Shown here: positions 1-7,630 of the stretch, one piece after another
Layout of the letters: every line of letters starts with the position of its first letter
Numbering within the stretch: position 1 is the first letter of the stretch
Assembly: GCF_048269545.1 (NCBI RefSeq)
Contig: NZ_JBLXIJ010000006.1
Coordinates: 1 to 64,000 of the forward strand
Source: Halpernia sp048269545
GTDB lineage: Bacteria; Bacteroidota; Bacteroidia; Flavobacteriales; Weeksellaceae
Direction of reading: 5' to 3'
DNA length: 64,000 nt
Position numbers and translations under genes: made by a program
Notes under the pieces: model-generated
Told to the model about the DNA's origin: nothing
Databases searched by the model: none
Seen by the model: only the letters and a program-made list of their open reading frames with translations

Positions 1-157
1 AAAAAAATAATTTTAAATTTTTGTATAAACCTTAATTAGTAACGCTTGCCTCAAATCTAACTTTAAATAAAGCCTTTAAATATGAAAAAAATAAAATTAT
101 CATTTCATATTTAATTTAACAAATATTCTAAATTGTTTATTAAAAATATAAAAATAG

Positions 158-188
158 TTTGCGTATTCTTAAAATTGTTTTATATTTG
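158..188 (+). promoter_or_regulatory. Bacteroidota-type promoter of HU gene
   Basis: A -33 TTTG (158-161) and a -7 TATATTTG (181-188, consensus TAnnTTTG) are separated by 19 bp, the spacing expected for the primary sigma factor of Bacteroidota. The HU start codon follows 43 nt after the -7 box. Nothing coding was seen in bases 1-157. Confidence 0.75.
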
Positions 189-231
189 CTTAATATCATT
201 TTACAAAATAACCTTTAATAACTTATTTATT

Positions 232-522
232 ATGAACAAATCTGAATTAATAGATGCAATAGCTGCAGATGCAGATATCACAAAAGTATCTGCAAAAAAA
301 GCTTTAGAATCTTTTGTATCTAACGTAACTAAAGCTTTAAAAACTAAAGATGGTAAAGTTTCTTTAGTTGGTTTTGGTACTTTTTCTGTAGCGCATAGAG
401 CTGCAAGACAAGGAATTAATCCTGCTACGAAACAACCCATTAAAATTGCAGCTAAAAATGTAGCAAAATTTAAAGCTGGATCTGACTTAGCTAATGCCGT
501 AATGGGCGCTAAAAAGAAATAA
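232..522 (+). CDS. hup: HU family DNA-binding protein
   Basis: This encodes a 96-residue histone-like protein that bends and compacts DNA as a dimer. It begins MNKSELIDAIA, keeps the GFGTFSVAHRAARQGINPAT beta-arm region at about residues 46-65 and ends in a basic AKKK tail. An in-frame extension upstream to 133 is A/T-rich hydrophobic sequence lying across the promoter, so the ATG at 232 is chosen. The length is typical of the family (about 90-100). It is a single-gene unit with its own promoter and a strong terminator just after the stop. Highly confident. Confidence 0.95.
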   Translation: MNKSELIDAIAADADITKVSAKKALESFVSNVTKALKTKDGKVSLVGFGTFSVAHRAARQGINPATKQPIKIAAKNVAKFKAGSDLANAVMGAKKK

Positions 523-540
523 ATCTTTTTGAAAAATATT

Positions 541-566
541 AATGCCGCTTTTACGCGGCATTTTTT
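541..566. terminator. Bidirectional terminator between HU and pdxH
   Basis: Perfect 8-bp stem AATGCCGC / GCGGCATT with a 6-nt loop, followed by a T run on the plus strand. It lies between convergent genes, and the pdxH stop codon is inside the T run, so it can serve both strands. Confidence 0.85.
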
Positions 567-1209
567 ATGGAGCTAAACGAGAGATTTTCCATTTATTATC
601 TTTGCCTTTTTTATAAACAATCCTATCATGAAGCCGATTTGGACGACCTTGCCAAAATTCTATTTCATAAGGAATTGCCAAAAAACCGCCCCAATTTTGA
701 GGTCTTGTAATTTCTTTACCTTCAAATTCTTTTTCTAAAATCTCTAATTTATTTTTTAAAAAATTTCGGTCTGGAATTTCAAAACTTTGTGGTGAAACAA
801 CTGCACCTAACTGACTTCCTCGTGGTCTGGAATGAAAGTAAGTTTCAGAATCTTTTTCTGAAACTTTTTCTACATTGGCTTTAATTGTAATTTGTCTTTC
901 TAAATTGGGCCAGAAAAAATGAAGACATGCCTTTCCTGTTTTAAGAATTGCATGTCCTTTTTGACTGTTATAATTGGTATAAAAAATAAAACCTTTTTCA
1001 TCATAAGCTTTCAGTAAAACGACTCTTGTTCGAGGACAACCGTCTTCATCTAATGTAGAAACCGACATTGCATTTGCTTCCGAAATTTGTGAAGAATTTT
1101 CCGCATCTTTAAACCAAATTTTGAATTGGCCTATGGGGGATTTTTTTATTTCACTTTCTAAAAGTTCTGCTTTGTTATAATTTTTTCTTTTATCATAAAG
1201 GTTTTCCAT
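565..1209 (-). CDS. pdxH: Pyridoxamine 5'-phosphate oxidase
   Basis: This 214-residue FMN enzyme oxidises pyridoxamine- or pyridoxine-5'-phosphate to pyridoxal phosphate, the last step of PLP synthesis and salvage. Family motifs are visible: VVLLKAYDEKGFIFYTNYNS in the FMN-binding barrel, SRPRGSQLGAVVSPQS for phosphate binding, EFWQGRPNRLHDR near the C terminus and the terminal RLAP. The length matches E. coli PdxH (218). It converges on HU and is divergent from yqgE, with only 22 bp between the two start codons, so their promoters must overlap. Confidence 0.95.
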   Translation of the reverse strand: MENLYDKRKNYNKAELLESEIKKSPIGQFKIWFKDAENSSQISEANAMSVSTLDEDGCPRTRVVLLKAYDEKGFIFYTNYNSQKGHAILKTGKACLHFFWPNLERQITIKANVEKVSEKDSETYFHSRPRGSQLGAVVSPQSFEIPDRNFLKNKLEILEKEFEGKEITRPQNWGGFLAIPYEIEFWQGRPNRLHDRIVYKKGKDNKWKISRLAP

Positions 1210-1220
1210 AGAAAATTTAT

Positions 1221-1228
1221 TATTTTTG
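1221..1228 (+). promoter_or_regulatory. -7 box of yqgE, almost touching the start codon
   Basis: TATTTTTG fits TAnnTTTG and ends 3 nt before the ATG at 1232. If it is used, the yqgE mRNA would be leaderless or nearly so. No clear -33 TTTG was found. Confidence 0.5.
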
Positions 1229-1231
1229 AAT

Positions 1232-1780
1232 ATGAATTATTCTTGCAAAGGTAAAATTTTAATTTCCACACCCGATATTTCTGGAGACGTTTTTTCTCGC
1301 TCTGTTGTTTTAATTATAGAGCATAATGAAAATGGAGCATTTGGTCTAATTTTAAATAAGAAAAATCCACACGCTTCTGAGATTATGTTGCATTTATTAG
1401 GATTTCCTGTAGAAGTTTATGAAGGTGGTCCTGTAGAAAGTGATAAAACATTTTTCATCATAAATGGACCAAAGATTTCAGAATTTTCTATTGAAATTAA
1501 TGACAATTATTATCTAACAGAAGATGAAAATGCAGTTATTAAAGCCGTTTCTCTGGGTGATCTGGAAATAGAAAATTTAAAGATATTTTCTGGATATTCT
1601 GGATGGGCGGCTTTACAACTAGAAACAGAATTAAATGCTAAAATGTGGACTATTGTAGAAGTTTACAATTTAGATTACACCTCGCCAAATGATCAAAATC
1701 TATGGAGAAATATTATGCAAAATCTAGGCGGTGAATATTTACTTTGGGCAAATTCTCCCGAAGATATAAGTATGAATTAA
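1232..1780 (+). CDS. YqgE/AlgH family protein
   Basis: A 182-residue member of the YqgE/AlgH (DUF179) family, whose biochemical role is unsettled. The family signature is clear: GKILISTPDISGDVFSRSVV at the N terminus, then HNENGAFGLILNK, YEGGPV near residue 72 and FSGYSGWAALQLETEL near 118. A TTG codon two codons upstream is in frame, but the ATG is preferred because the family begins just before this motif. The gene is divergent from pdxH and has no partner on its own strand. Confidence 0.88.
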   Translation: MNYSCKGKILISTPDISGDVFSRSVVLIIEHNENGAFGLILNKKNPHASEIMLHLLGFPVEVYEGGPVESDKTFFIINGPKISEFSIEINDNYYLTEDENAVIKAVSLGDLEIENLKIFSGYSGWAALQLETELNAKMWTIVEVYNLDYTSPNDQNLWRNIMQNLGGEYLLWANSPEDISMN

Positions 1781-1890
1781 TTTAACAAAACTTTAGCATT
1801 TTTTTAAATACTTTTTAAGAGACAATAATCGTTTCTTTGTAACAACATTGAAATGCTCTTGCAAAACATTCGAGCTATTTTAACTCAAAA

Positions 1891-1930
1891 AACTCGGTAA
1901 AGAACTAATAAACTGGTTGTTTACCGAGTT
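1891..1930. terminator. Possible terminator between convergent genes
   Basis: AACTCGGTAA and TTACCGAGTT form a 10-11 bp perfect stem with a loop of about 18-20 nt. It sits between the ends of two convergent genes. The loop is long and the T run is short, so termination is only probable. Confidence 0.45.
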
Positions 1931-1938
1931 TGTCAATT

Positions 1939-2724
1939 TTATTGCAAACTCAATTTCCAATTATATAAAAATTCTGAAAATCTTTTATTTTCAAAAGATT
2001 TGTTTCTAATTTTAGATACAGAAAAAATTCCTTTAGCTTCGGAAATCATCAAAATTTCTTCTGATTTTTGAGATTCAAAAGCTAACATTTCTACTTCAAG
2101 AATTTTCACCAAATTACTTTTGTGCAAATACGTAACAAAAGCTTCCATCAAAGGAGAAATATATGCTCCTTCTGTAGTTTTTGGAATTTTAATATCATTC
2201 TCCGTTAAAAATAAAAAATTTCCATTGATACTTCGCGCCACTCTTTTCTGTGGATTTAGAAAAATAACATCATCCAAATCATTTTCACGAGCATAAATTT
2301 CTGCATAAATATTTTCTGAAGAATGTGTGTAAATATTACTAAAGAGATTATTATTAACATTGATTTCTTTTATTAAATCAATTTCAATATTCTTTTCAAT
2401 ACTTAAAATATCTATCTTTTCGATAAATTCACAAAAATGTGAAACACTAGATTTTGCAAGATTTTCATTGTCAGAATTTCTAAAAATCATCATTTTAATA
2501 ATGCCTTCTTGAAGATTTTTATTTAAAAATTCCGTTTGAAATAAATTTTCAAAATATTCTAAAGTATAATTTGCCGGAATATGCATTCTCATTTTCCGCA
2601 TGGAAGACATTAAAAAAAAGTAAGAATCTTCAACTAAAAATAATTGATTTTGCCGTACATAAAAAGACACCCAAACCGCATCACCAAATAAAAAGGCTCT
2701 GTTTTGCAAGTCAGAATTCACCAT
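1939..2724 (-). CDS. Class IV aminotransferase-fold protein lacking the catalytic lysine
   Basis: A 261-residue protein with the overall pattern of fold-type IV PLP enzymes (branched-chain aminotransferase, aminodeoxychorismate lyase). NRAFLFGDAVW at residues 8-18 matches the family NRAFLYGDGVF, and DDVIFLNPQKRVARSINGNF at 151-170 matches the later half. Aligning on that block puts Ile131 where the Schiff-base lysine should be, with no lysine close by, and the usual VAEG glutamate is replaced (VARS). It may therefore be a non-catalytic relative. A START-like protein gene follows upstream on the same strand, 61 bp away. Confidence 0.7.
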   Translation of the reverse strand: MVNSDLQNRAFLFGDAVWVSFYVRQNQLFLVEDSYFFLMSSMRKMRMHIPANYTLEYFENLFQTEFLNKNLQEGIIKMMIFRNSDNENLAKSSVSHFCEFIEKIDILSIEKNIEIDLIKEINVNNNLFSNIYTHSSENIYAEIYARENDLDDVIFLNPQKRVARSINGNFLFLTENDIKIPKTTEGAYISPLMEAFVTYLHKSNLVKILEVEMLAFESQKSEEILMISEAKGIFSVSKIRNKSFENKRFSEFLYNWKLSLQ

Positions 2725-2785
2725 TAAAAAAAATTTAAAATTGATATAAAAAAAGAAAGTGATAAAAAAATTACCACTTTTAAAA

Positions 2786-3172
2786 TTAAGAAGCGCCTAA
2801 TTTCAGGCGAAGATTTTCAATTAAATTTTCCCAATATAATTTATTTTCTTCTCTGTCGTCTTCTTCACAAAAATCTGTAATATTTAAAGATAAATCATCT
2901 GTAATTTCGTCAATAACAATAATTAGCTCGAAATAATATTTGCTTCCTTCATCTTCTTCCCATCGGAAACGCACAAAACTTTCTGGTTTATATCGTATTA
3001 AAGTCGCTTTTTCTTCCATTCCACCGTTCCAACTGAAATAAAAATCGTCTCCTCTTTCCACTACCTCATCTGCAAACCATTCAGAAAGCCCTTCCGCACT
3101 CGCCATATATTCATACAAAATCTCTGAAAGGCAGTGCATTGTATATTCATACTGCACTTTAATTTTCGTCAT
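2786..3172 (-). CDS. START-like domain protein (SRPBCC fold)
   Basis: A 128-residue acidic protein resembling small START/AHSA1-like ligand-binding domains. Features include YEYTMHCLSEILYEYMASAEGLSEWFADEV, where the hydrophobic-helix and GLSEWF pattern is typical, followed by FSWNGGMEEKATLIRYKPES and a C-terminal amphipathic helix (ENKLYWENLIENLRLKLGAS). No signal peptide or membrane segment is present, so it should be cytosolic. It lies upstream of the degenerate class IV aminotransferase on the same strand and may be cotranscribed with it. Ligand and function are unknown. Confidence 0.7.
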   Translation of the reverse strand: MTKIKVQYEYTMHCLSEILYEYMASAEGLSEWFADEVVERGDDFYFSWNGGMEEKATLIRYKPESFVRFRWEEDEGSKYYFELIIVIDEITDDLSLNITDFCEEDDREENKLYWENLIENLRLKLGAS

Positions 3173-3297
3173 ACTTACTCCTTTTAATTGCCCGCAATAT
3201 ATAAATTAATTTTATATCTAAAAAAAAATTGCATAATTTTCAATTTAATTTTTTAATGAGATTTTGCAGGTTTTTCATCTTTGAAATGTAAAGTAAC

Positions 3298-3837
3298 TTA
3301 TGAATTATCTAAAAAGTAATTTTTAAAAATTAGTTCTTCTTTTTTCCCTTTTAATTGAAATTTTTTAGATAATAAATTTCTTGCTAAAGCCCGCATAAAA
3401 GCTTCTTTATCAATCATTTTCCAATAAAAATCTTCGTGAATTAATTGTGGTTTTCTTATTTCAAAAAATTCTGTTTCCCAAGAATCTGGGTTGTGATAAA
3501 ACTCTATAATGCCGCAATGCAAAGGAATGTTTTCTTTTTCCACCATTCCCATTGGAAGAAGAAAACTGAATTGATTGCAAATATAATCGCCACAACTAAT
3601 TTTGTCATGTTTCAAAAATTTTTCTCCAGAAGTTTTATTGGTGTACGACTTTTTAAAATCATTTTTAAAATCAGCTTTAGACAATTTTATTTCAATTTCA
3701 TGGCTAAAACCTTCTTTATCAATTATTAAAATATCTGCTTCCCAATCCGTGTGAAAATGGTTGGTTAAAATTAAATGCTCTTCCAAATCACAAATTTGCG
3801 AAATATAAGCGTGCGTTAATTCTTCAACTTTAATCAT
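3298..3837 (-). CDS. Putative PD-(D/E)xK nuclease-like protein
   Basis: A 179-residue protein I cannot assign to a named family. Residues 33-57 contain E33-A-D35, then E49-I-K51, with hydrophobic strands between them (ADILIID and HEIEIK), followed by LSKADFKNDF. This spacing fits the metal-binding core of PD-(D/E)xK nucleases such as the MmcB and VRR-Nuc groups, where ExK is often followed by a similar S-x-x-DF pattern. The rest is basic with no signal peptide. It starts 2 bp downstream of the LuxE-like gene's stop on the same strand, suggesting cotranscription. Nuclease activity is inferred. Confidence 0.55.
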   Translation of the reverse strand: MIKVEELTHAYISQICDLEEHLILTNHFHTDWEADILIIDKEGFSHEIEIKLSKADFKNDFKKSYTNKTSGEKFLKHDKISCGDYICNQFSFLLPMGMVEKENIPLHCGIIEFYHNPDSWETEFFEIRKPQLIHEDFYWKMIDKEAFMRALARNLLSKKFQLKGKKEELIFKNYFLDNS

Positions 3838-3839
3838 TT

Positions 3840-4853
3840 TTAACTTACCAATAAACTACAACCACGAATATCCGAATGATCTATTCTTCCCAAAACTTGA
3901 AATTGATTTCCGTGAATAATTTTTCCTAAATCTTGTGTTGCAATAAAACTACAAGTGTGAAGATTTGCCAAATCAATTATGTTTAAAGCACCGGTTTTTC
4001 CTAGAAATTCATAAGAAAGTGGGTCTTCTGTGTTTCTAACTAAAATTCTCATCCAAGATGGACAATCGTAAATATTATTTCCTAAAGAATAAGCTTGCGA
4101 AAGCAATTCAGTCATAGAATATTCGGAGTAAATTTTTTCAGTTTTAAAACCATTTTGCAAAATTCTTAACAATTCATCTTTGGTAATTTCTTCTTTTCTG
4201 CCTTTCATTCCACCTGTTTCAATAACGATGAAATTAGAGTTTTCTTTTAAAATTAATTGATTTAATTTTAAACTATCCAAAAAATCTAAAAGCGCAAAAG
4301 AAACGCCAAACAAAATCACTTTTTTATTTTCTCTTGCTAATTTTTCTAACAAAATATAGAGTTCTAAATGGTTGTAAAGAAAATAATTATTTTCTGCTTT
4401 TTCGGATTTCTTCATCAAAAAATCGACCATATAAATTAAGGAAGAATGTTCATTTTCCGAATAATTTGGTAAAAGTCCGAGGAAAATATAATCTTTAGTT
4501 TTGCCGATAAATTGCTCGAAACTTTTTGAAATACTTTCTCGGTATAAATTCGTATCCGCAATCCAATGTTTACTTCTAGTTTGCAAAGACGTTCCAGAAC
4601 TTTGAAAGTATAAATCTGAGGTTTTGCTTTTATCTAAAATCTGGTGATTTTTAAACATTTCAATTGGTAGAAAAGGAATTTTTTCAACTTTATCAATTTT
4701 TGAAATATCAATGTTTAAAAAATCTACAAACTTTTTATAGACTTCAACATTTTTGTATTGATATTGGAAAGTTTCTAAACACTTTTGCTGGAATTCTAAA
4801 TCAGTTTTTATGTTGAATATATTTTTTAACACGGAGTTTATTATTTTTACCAC
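3840..4853 (-). CDS. LuxE/PaaK-like acyl-protein synthetase family protein
   Basis: A 337-residue relative of LuxE acyl-protein synthetases, in the AMP-forming adenylating superfamily. Visible elements are IPFLPIEMFKNHQI, the phosphate-loop-like YFQSSGTSLQTRSKHW near residue 82, ETGGMKGRKEEITKDEL near 213 and YSEYSMTELLSQAY near 243. Substrate and acyl acceptor are unknown; no lux genes are nearby. The start is uncertain: the GTG at 4853 lies inside a dispersed repeat, and another GTG occurs 7 codons later. It probably forms a unit with the PD-(D/E)xK-like gene downstream. Confidence 0.75.
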   Translation of the reverse strand: MVKIINSVLKNIFNIKTDLEFQQKCLETFQYQYKNVEVYKKFVDFLNIDISKIDKVEKIPFLPIEMFKNHQILDKSKTSDLYFQSSGTSLQTRSKHWIADTNLYRESISKSFEQFIGKTKDYIFLGLLPNYSENEHSSLIYMVDFLMKKSEKAENNYFLYNHLELYILLEKLARENKKVILFGVSFALLDFLDSLKLNQLILKENSNFIVIETGGMKGRKEEITKDELLRILQNGFKTEKIYSEYSMTELLSQAYSLGNNIYDCPSWMRILVRNTEDPLSYEFLGKTGALNIIDLANLHTCSFIATQDLGKIIHGNQFQVLGRIDHSDIRGCSLLVS

Positions 4854-4940
4854 AAAGGCACAAAGATTTTCACAAAGTGCTCAAAGATTTGTTTAATTAT
4901 TTTGTGTGTCCTTCGCGAAAATCTTTGTGTCTTTGCGTTT
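4851..4940. repeat. Inverted pair of CACAAAGGCACAAAG repeats
   Basis: Bases 4851-4889 read CACAAAGGCACAAAGATTTT and onwards. Bases 4901-4940, read on the other strand, give CGCAAAGACACAAAGATTTT and onwards, so two similar units of nearly 40 nt face each other. The right half encodes the last 15 codons of LpxH, and the left half includes the GTG start used for the LuxE-like gene. Single halves recur at 18901 and 36488. Confidence 0.75.
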
Positions 4941-5720
4941 AAATGTATTTAATTGAAACTCATTTCCATCAAAAACGCCATAAGTAAAATATGAAATCCA
5001 ATCGCCAAGATTGATGTATTTTGCTTTTATTATGCAGTGAGAAGTAGAAGCATCTAAATCCAGAACCATTGGAAGATGTCTATGTCCATAAATAAAGAAA
5101 TCAATTTTTTCATTTTTTAATTTTTCTTTGGAATAAAGAATTAGAAATTCTTTGTCTTCACCGAGAAAAGCTTTGTCTTCATCGCCAGAAATCATCTTGT
5201 TTTTAGTGGAAAAATAAATTGCCATTTTCATTGCAATATCTGGATGAAGCCATTTGAAAAACCATTGTGCAACAGGATTTGTAAAAACTTTTTTCATTCT
5301 TTTATAACCTTTATCTCCCGGACCAAGCCCGTCTCCGTGAGCTAAGAGAAAGTTTTTAGAATTAATTTCAAAATATTGTTTTTCATAAAAAATAGTCGCA
5401 CCAATTTCTTGTTCGAGATAATTTTTCATCCATAAATCGTGATTTCCTACAAAAAAATAAATATCAATTCCGGCATCTTTTATTTCGGCTAATTTTCCTA
5501 AAACGCGCACAAAACCTTTTGGAATGACGTGTTTCCACTCATGCCAAAAATCAAATAAATCGCCCATTAAAAATAAAACTTGCGCATCTTTTTTTATTTC
5601 ATCTAACCAAGAAATAAATTTCGCTTCCCGAATCTTGCTGCTTTCAGGATTTGGCGCGCCAAAATGTTGATCGGAAGCGAAGTAGATTTTTTTATCTTTT
5701 TGTAAATCGATTTTTATCAT
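4893..5720 (-). CDS. lpxH: UDP-2,3-diacylglucosamine diphosphatase, lipid A synthesis
   Basis: A 275-residue metallophosphoesterase that releases UMP from UDP-2,3-diacylglucosamine to give lipid X on the inner face of the cytoplasmic membrane. All calcineurin-fold metal motifs are present in order: SDQHFG (D17, H19), MGDLFDFW, FVGNHDLW, LAHGDGLGPGD and YGHRHLP. The tail from about residue 261 (KRKDTKIFAKDTQNN) is encoded by a dispersed intergenic-type repeat and is unlikely to be ancestral. It lies 6 bp downstream of queD on the same strand, suggesting cotranscription. Confidence 0.9.
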   Translation of the reverse strand: MIKIDLQKDKKIYFASDQHFGAPNPESSKIREAKFISWLDEIKKDAQVLFLMGDLFDFWHEWKHVIPKGFVRVLGKLAEIKDAGIDIYFFVGNHDLWMKNYLEQEIGATIFYEKQYFEINSKNFLLAHGDGLGPGDKGYKRMKKVFTNPVAQWFFKWLHPDIAMKMAIYFSTKNKMISGDEDKAFLGEDKEFLILYSKEKLKNEKIDFFIYGHRHLPMVLDLDASTSHCIIKAKYINLGDWISYFTYGVFDGNEFQLNTFKRKDTKIFAKDTQNN

Positions 5721-5726
5721 TTATGC

Positions 5727-6170
5727 TTAATTATCTTCCGCAAACCATTCTCCGTAAGAATTCTCTGTTTCGTGCAACTTTAAATAAGCCAATTGAATTT
5801 CTGCGGGTAAATTATTTTTAATTTTTTCTGCAATTTCATACAACATATTTTCACACGTCGGTTGATAATCGCAATAAATTACTTTATGTCCTTCTTTTTC
5901 TAAGCTTTCTCCTAAAATTTTGTGAGGCGAATTAGCGTTTAACATAACTGCGTGATCCCAATTATCCACGATTTGAGATTTTACAATATCCTTTAAATCA
6001 CCAAAATCCATTACCATTCCATTTTTTGAACTATCCAAATTGTGAATTGGATTCCCCTTTACAGTTACAAACAATTTATAAGAATGACCATGCATATTTT
6101 TGCATTTTCCGTCGTAACCATAGAGAATGTGTGCCGTTTCGAAAGTAAAAATTTTAGTAATTCGTATCAT
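5727..6170 (-). CDS. queD: 6-carboxy-5,6,7,8-tetrahydropterin synthase
   Basis: A 147-residue enzyme of the PTPS/QueD family acting on 7,8-dihydroneopterin triphosphate in queuosine/7-deazaguanine synthesis. Zinc ligands are visible as His14 (FETAH) and His27/His29 (MHGHSY), with the catalytic Cys23 (GKCKN) just before them. DHAVML at about residue 72 and the late Glu of LHETENSYGEW complete the pattern. It is first in a minus-strand run with lpxH. A -7 box ends 4 nt before the ATG. Confidence 0.92.
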   Translation of the reverse strand: MIRITKIFTFETAHILYGYDGKCKNMHGHSYKLFVTVKGNPIHNLDSSKNGMVMDFGDLKDIVKSQIVDNWDHAVMLNANSPHKILGESLEKEGHKVIYCDYQPTCENMLYEIAEKIKNNLPAEIQLAYLKLHETENSYGEWFAEDN

Positions 6171-6174
6171 TATG

Positions 6175-6182
6175 CAAAGATA
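6175..6182 (-). promoter_or_regulatory. -7 box of queD
   Basis: On the minus strand TATCTTTG (TAnnTTTG) ends 4 nt before the queD ATG, predicting a leaderless or very short-leader mRNA. No convincing -33 element is visible at 19-21 bp. Confidence 0.5.
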
Positions 6183-6239
6183 AGTGAAATTTTAAAGTGA
6201 ATTCTTTTTGATTTTTGGATTGTTTTTGCAAAATAATTT

Positions 6240-6935
6240 ATGCAACTTCCATTTTTAATTTTAACTTTAGAAAAAGATTCTGAAATGTTTGCAGACTTCT
6301 TCTTCCCCGATCGTTGTGTGAATTGCAATCTCATAATTGCAGCGAAAACCTACGTTTGTGAACTTTGTAAAAACCAAATCAGTTTTTGTAATTTAGAATT
6401 TGAAGCAGAGAATATGTTAAAAGAACATTGCAAAACGCTTTTTCCTGTGGAGAGTGCATTTTCTTTAATGGAATTTCAAAAAGAAGGTTTTTCACGAGAA
6501 TTAATGCATCAATTAAAATATAAAAACAGACCAAATATTGGTGAAATATTTGCAGATTGGACGATTGAGCGACTTCATTTTAAACAAAAACCAGATTTAA
6601 TAACTTCGATTCCACTTCATCCCAAGAAAATGAAAGAACGTGGCTACAACCAACTTCATATTTATACTGAAAAAATTGCGAATTCTTATAAAATTCCATT
6701 TGATAATGAATTAATTAAAAGAAATTATTATACAAAAGCACAAGCTTTAAAAAATAAAAAAGGAAGAGAAAAGCAAGAACAATTATTTTCAATAAACAAA
6801 GAAATCGTGGGAAAGCACGTTTTAATAATAGATGATGTTTTTACTACTGGAAATACTATGAGTATGATGGCTTGGGAAATTTTAAAAAATAAACACAATA
6901 AAGTGAGTATTTTGGTAATGGCACATGATTATTAA
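6240..6935 (+). CDS. ComF family phosphoribosyltransferase-like protein
   Basis: A 231-residue ComF-type protein. The N terminus has two CxxC pairs (C26/C29 and C40/C43) forming a zinc ribbon after FFFPDRC. The C-terminal half has the PRTase signature VLIIDDVFTTGNTM near residue 195 and SIPLHPKKMKERGYNQ near 123, typical of the family. In competent bacteria ComF helps process incoming DNA; here the role is inferred only. The ATG at 6240 gives about 15 residues more than usual, and Met16 at 6285 is an equally possible start. It is divergent from queD. Confidence 0.85.
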   Translation: MQLPFLILTLEKDSEMFADFFFPDRCVNCNLIIAAKTYVCELCKNQISFCNLEFEAENMLKEHCKTLFPVESAFSLMEFQKEGFSRELMHQLKYKNRPNIGEIFADWTIERLHFKQKPDLITSIPLHPKKMKERGYNQLHIYTEKIANSYKIPFDNELIKRNYYTKAQALKNKKGREKQEQLFSINKEIVGKHVLIIDDVFTTGNTMSMMAWEILKNKHNKVSILVMAHDY

Positions 6936-6975
6936 AATCAAAAATTACAGAATAAAAATCTAAACACTAAATTAC

Positions 6976-6983
6976 TATATTTG
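6976..6983 (+). promoter_or_regulatory. -7 box of the DUF4290-murA unit
   Basis: TATATTTG ends 5 nt before the ATG at 6989. It would drive a nearly leaderless DUF4290-murA transcript. No TTTG at the -33 position was found. Confidence 0.5.
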
Positions 6984-6988
6984 CACTT

Positions 6989-7630
6989 ATGGAATATAAT
7001 ACCGATAGAACTCAACTTCATATGCCGGAATATGGCAGAATTATACAAAGTTTAGTAGAAAGTTGCAAAAAACTTCAAACCAAAGAAGAACGTAATGAAA
7101 TGGCAACTGCAATAGTAGATTTTATGGGACAAAGAAATCCACAACTTCGTGATGAAGAAAATTACCATCATAAGTTGTGGGATCATTTATATATTTTATC
7201 AAATTATGATTTAGATATTGATTCTCCTTTTCCTTTATTGAGTCAGGAAGAGCTTCATACGGCACCAAAAAAAATGGATTATCCAAAATTACAAGGTGAT
7301 TTTAAATTTTATGGTAAAAGTATTTTGCAACTCATAGAGAAAGCAATAGAATTAGAAGCGGGCGAGGAAAAAGAAGCTTTAATTGAAGTGATTGCAAATA
7401 ATATGAAAAAGTCTTACAATGTTTATAATAAAGAACATGTACATGATGAAGTCATTTTTAGACATTTAAAAGAACTTTCTGAAAATAGATTGGATTTAAC
7501 AAATATCGAAAGTTTAGATAAAAGCAAAATTTATTATGCGACTAATAAAAATAATAAAAATAGTCGCTACAACAATAATAATCAAAATAAAAGACGCATT
7601 TTTAATTCTAAAAATAATAGAAACCAATGA
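6989..7630 (+). CDS. DUF4290 family protein
   Basis: A 213-residue protein of the Bacteroidota-restricted DUF4290 family, function unknown. The conserved start MEYNTDRTQLHMPEYGRIIQ and the central FMGQRNPQLRDEENYHHKLWDHL (about residues 45-67) are clear. The C terminus from about 185 is a low-complexity Asn/Lys/Arg tail (NKNNKNSRYNNNNQNKRR) that could bind nucleic acid, though this is a guess. Its stop overlaps the murA start by 4 bp (ATGA), implying translational coupling. The DUF4290-murA pairing is common in this phylum. Confidence 0.85.
   Translation: MEYNTDRTQLHMPEYGRIIQSLVESCKKLQTKEERNEMATAIVDFMGQRNPQLRDEENYHHKLWDHLYILSNYDLDIDSPFPLLSQEELHTAPKKMDYPKLQGDFKFYGKSILQLIEKAIELEAGEEKEALIEVIANNMKKSYNVYNKEHVHDEVIFRHLKELSENRLDLTNIESLDKSKIYYATNKNNKNSRYNNNNQNKRRIFNSKNNRNQ

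Noticed and set aside
133..231. N-terminal extension of HU to 133
   Set aside because: It lies over a good -33/-7 promoter and encodes hydrophobic AT-rich sequence not found in HU proteins.
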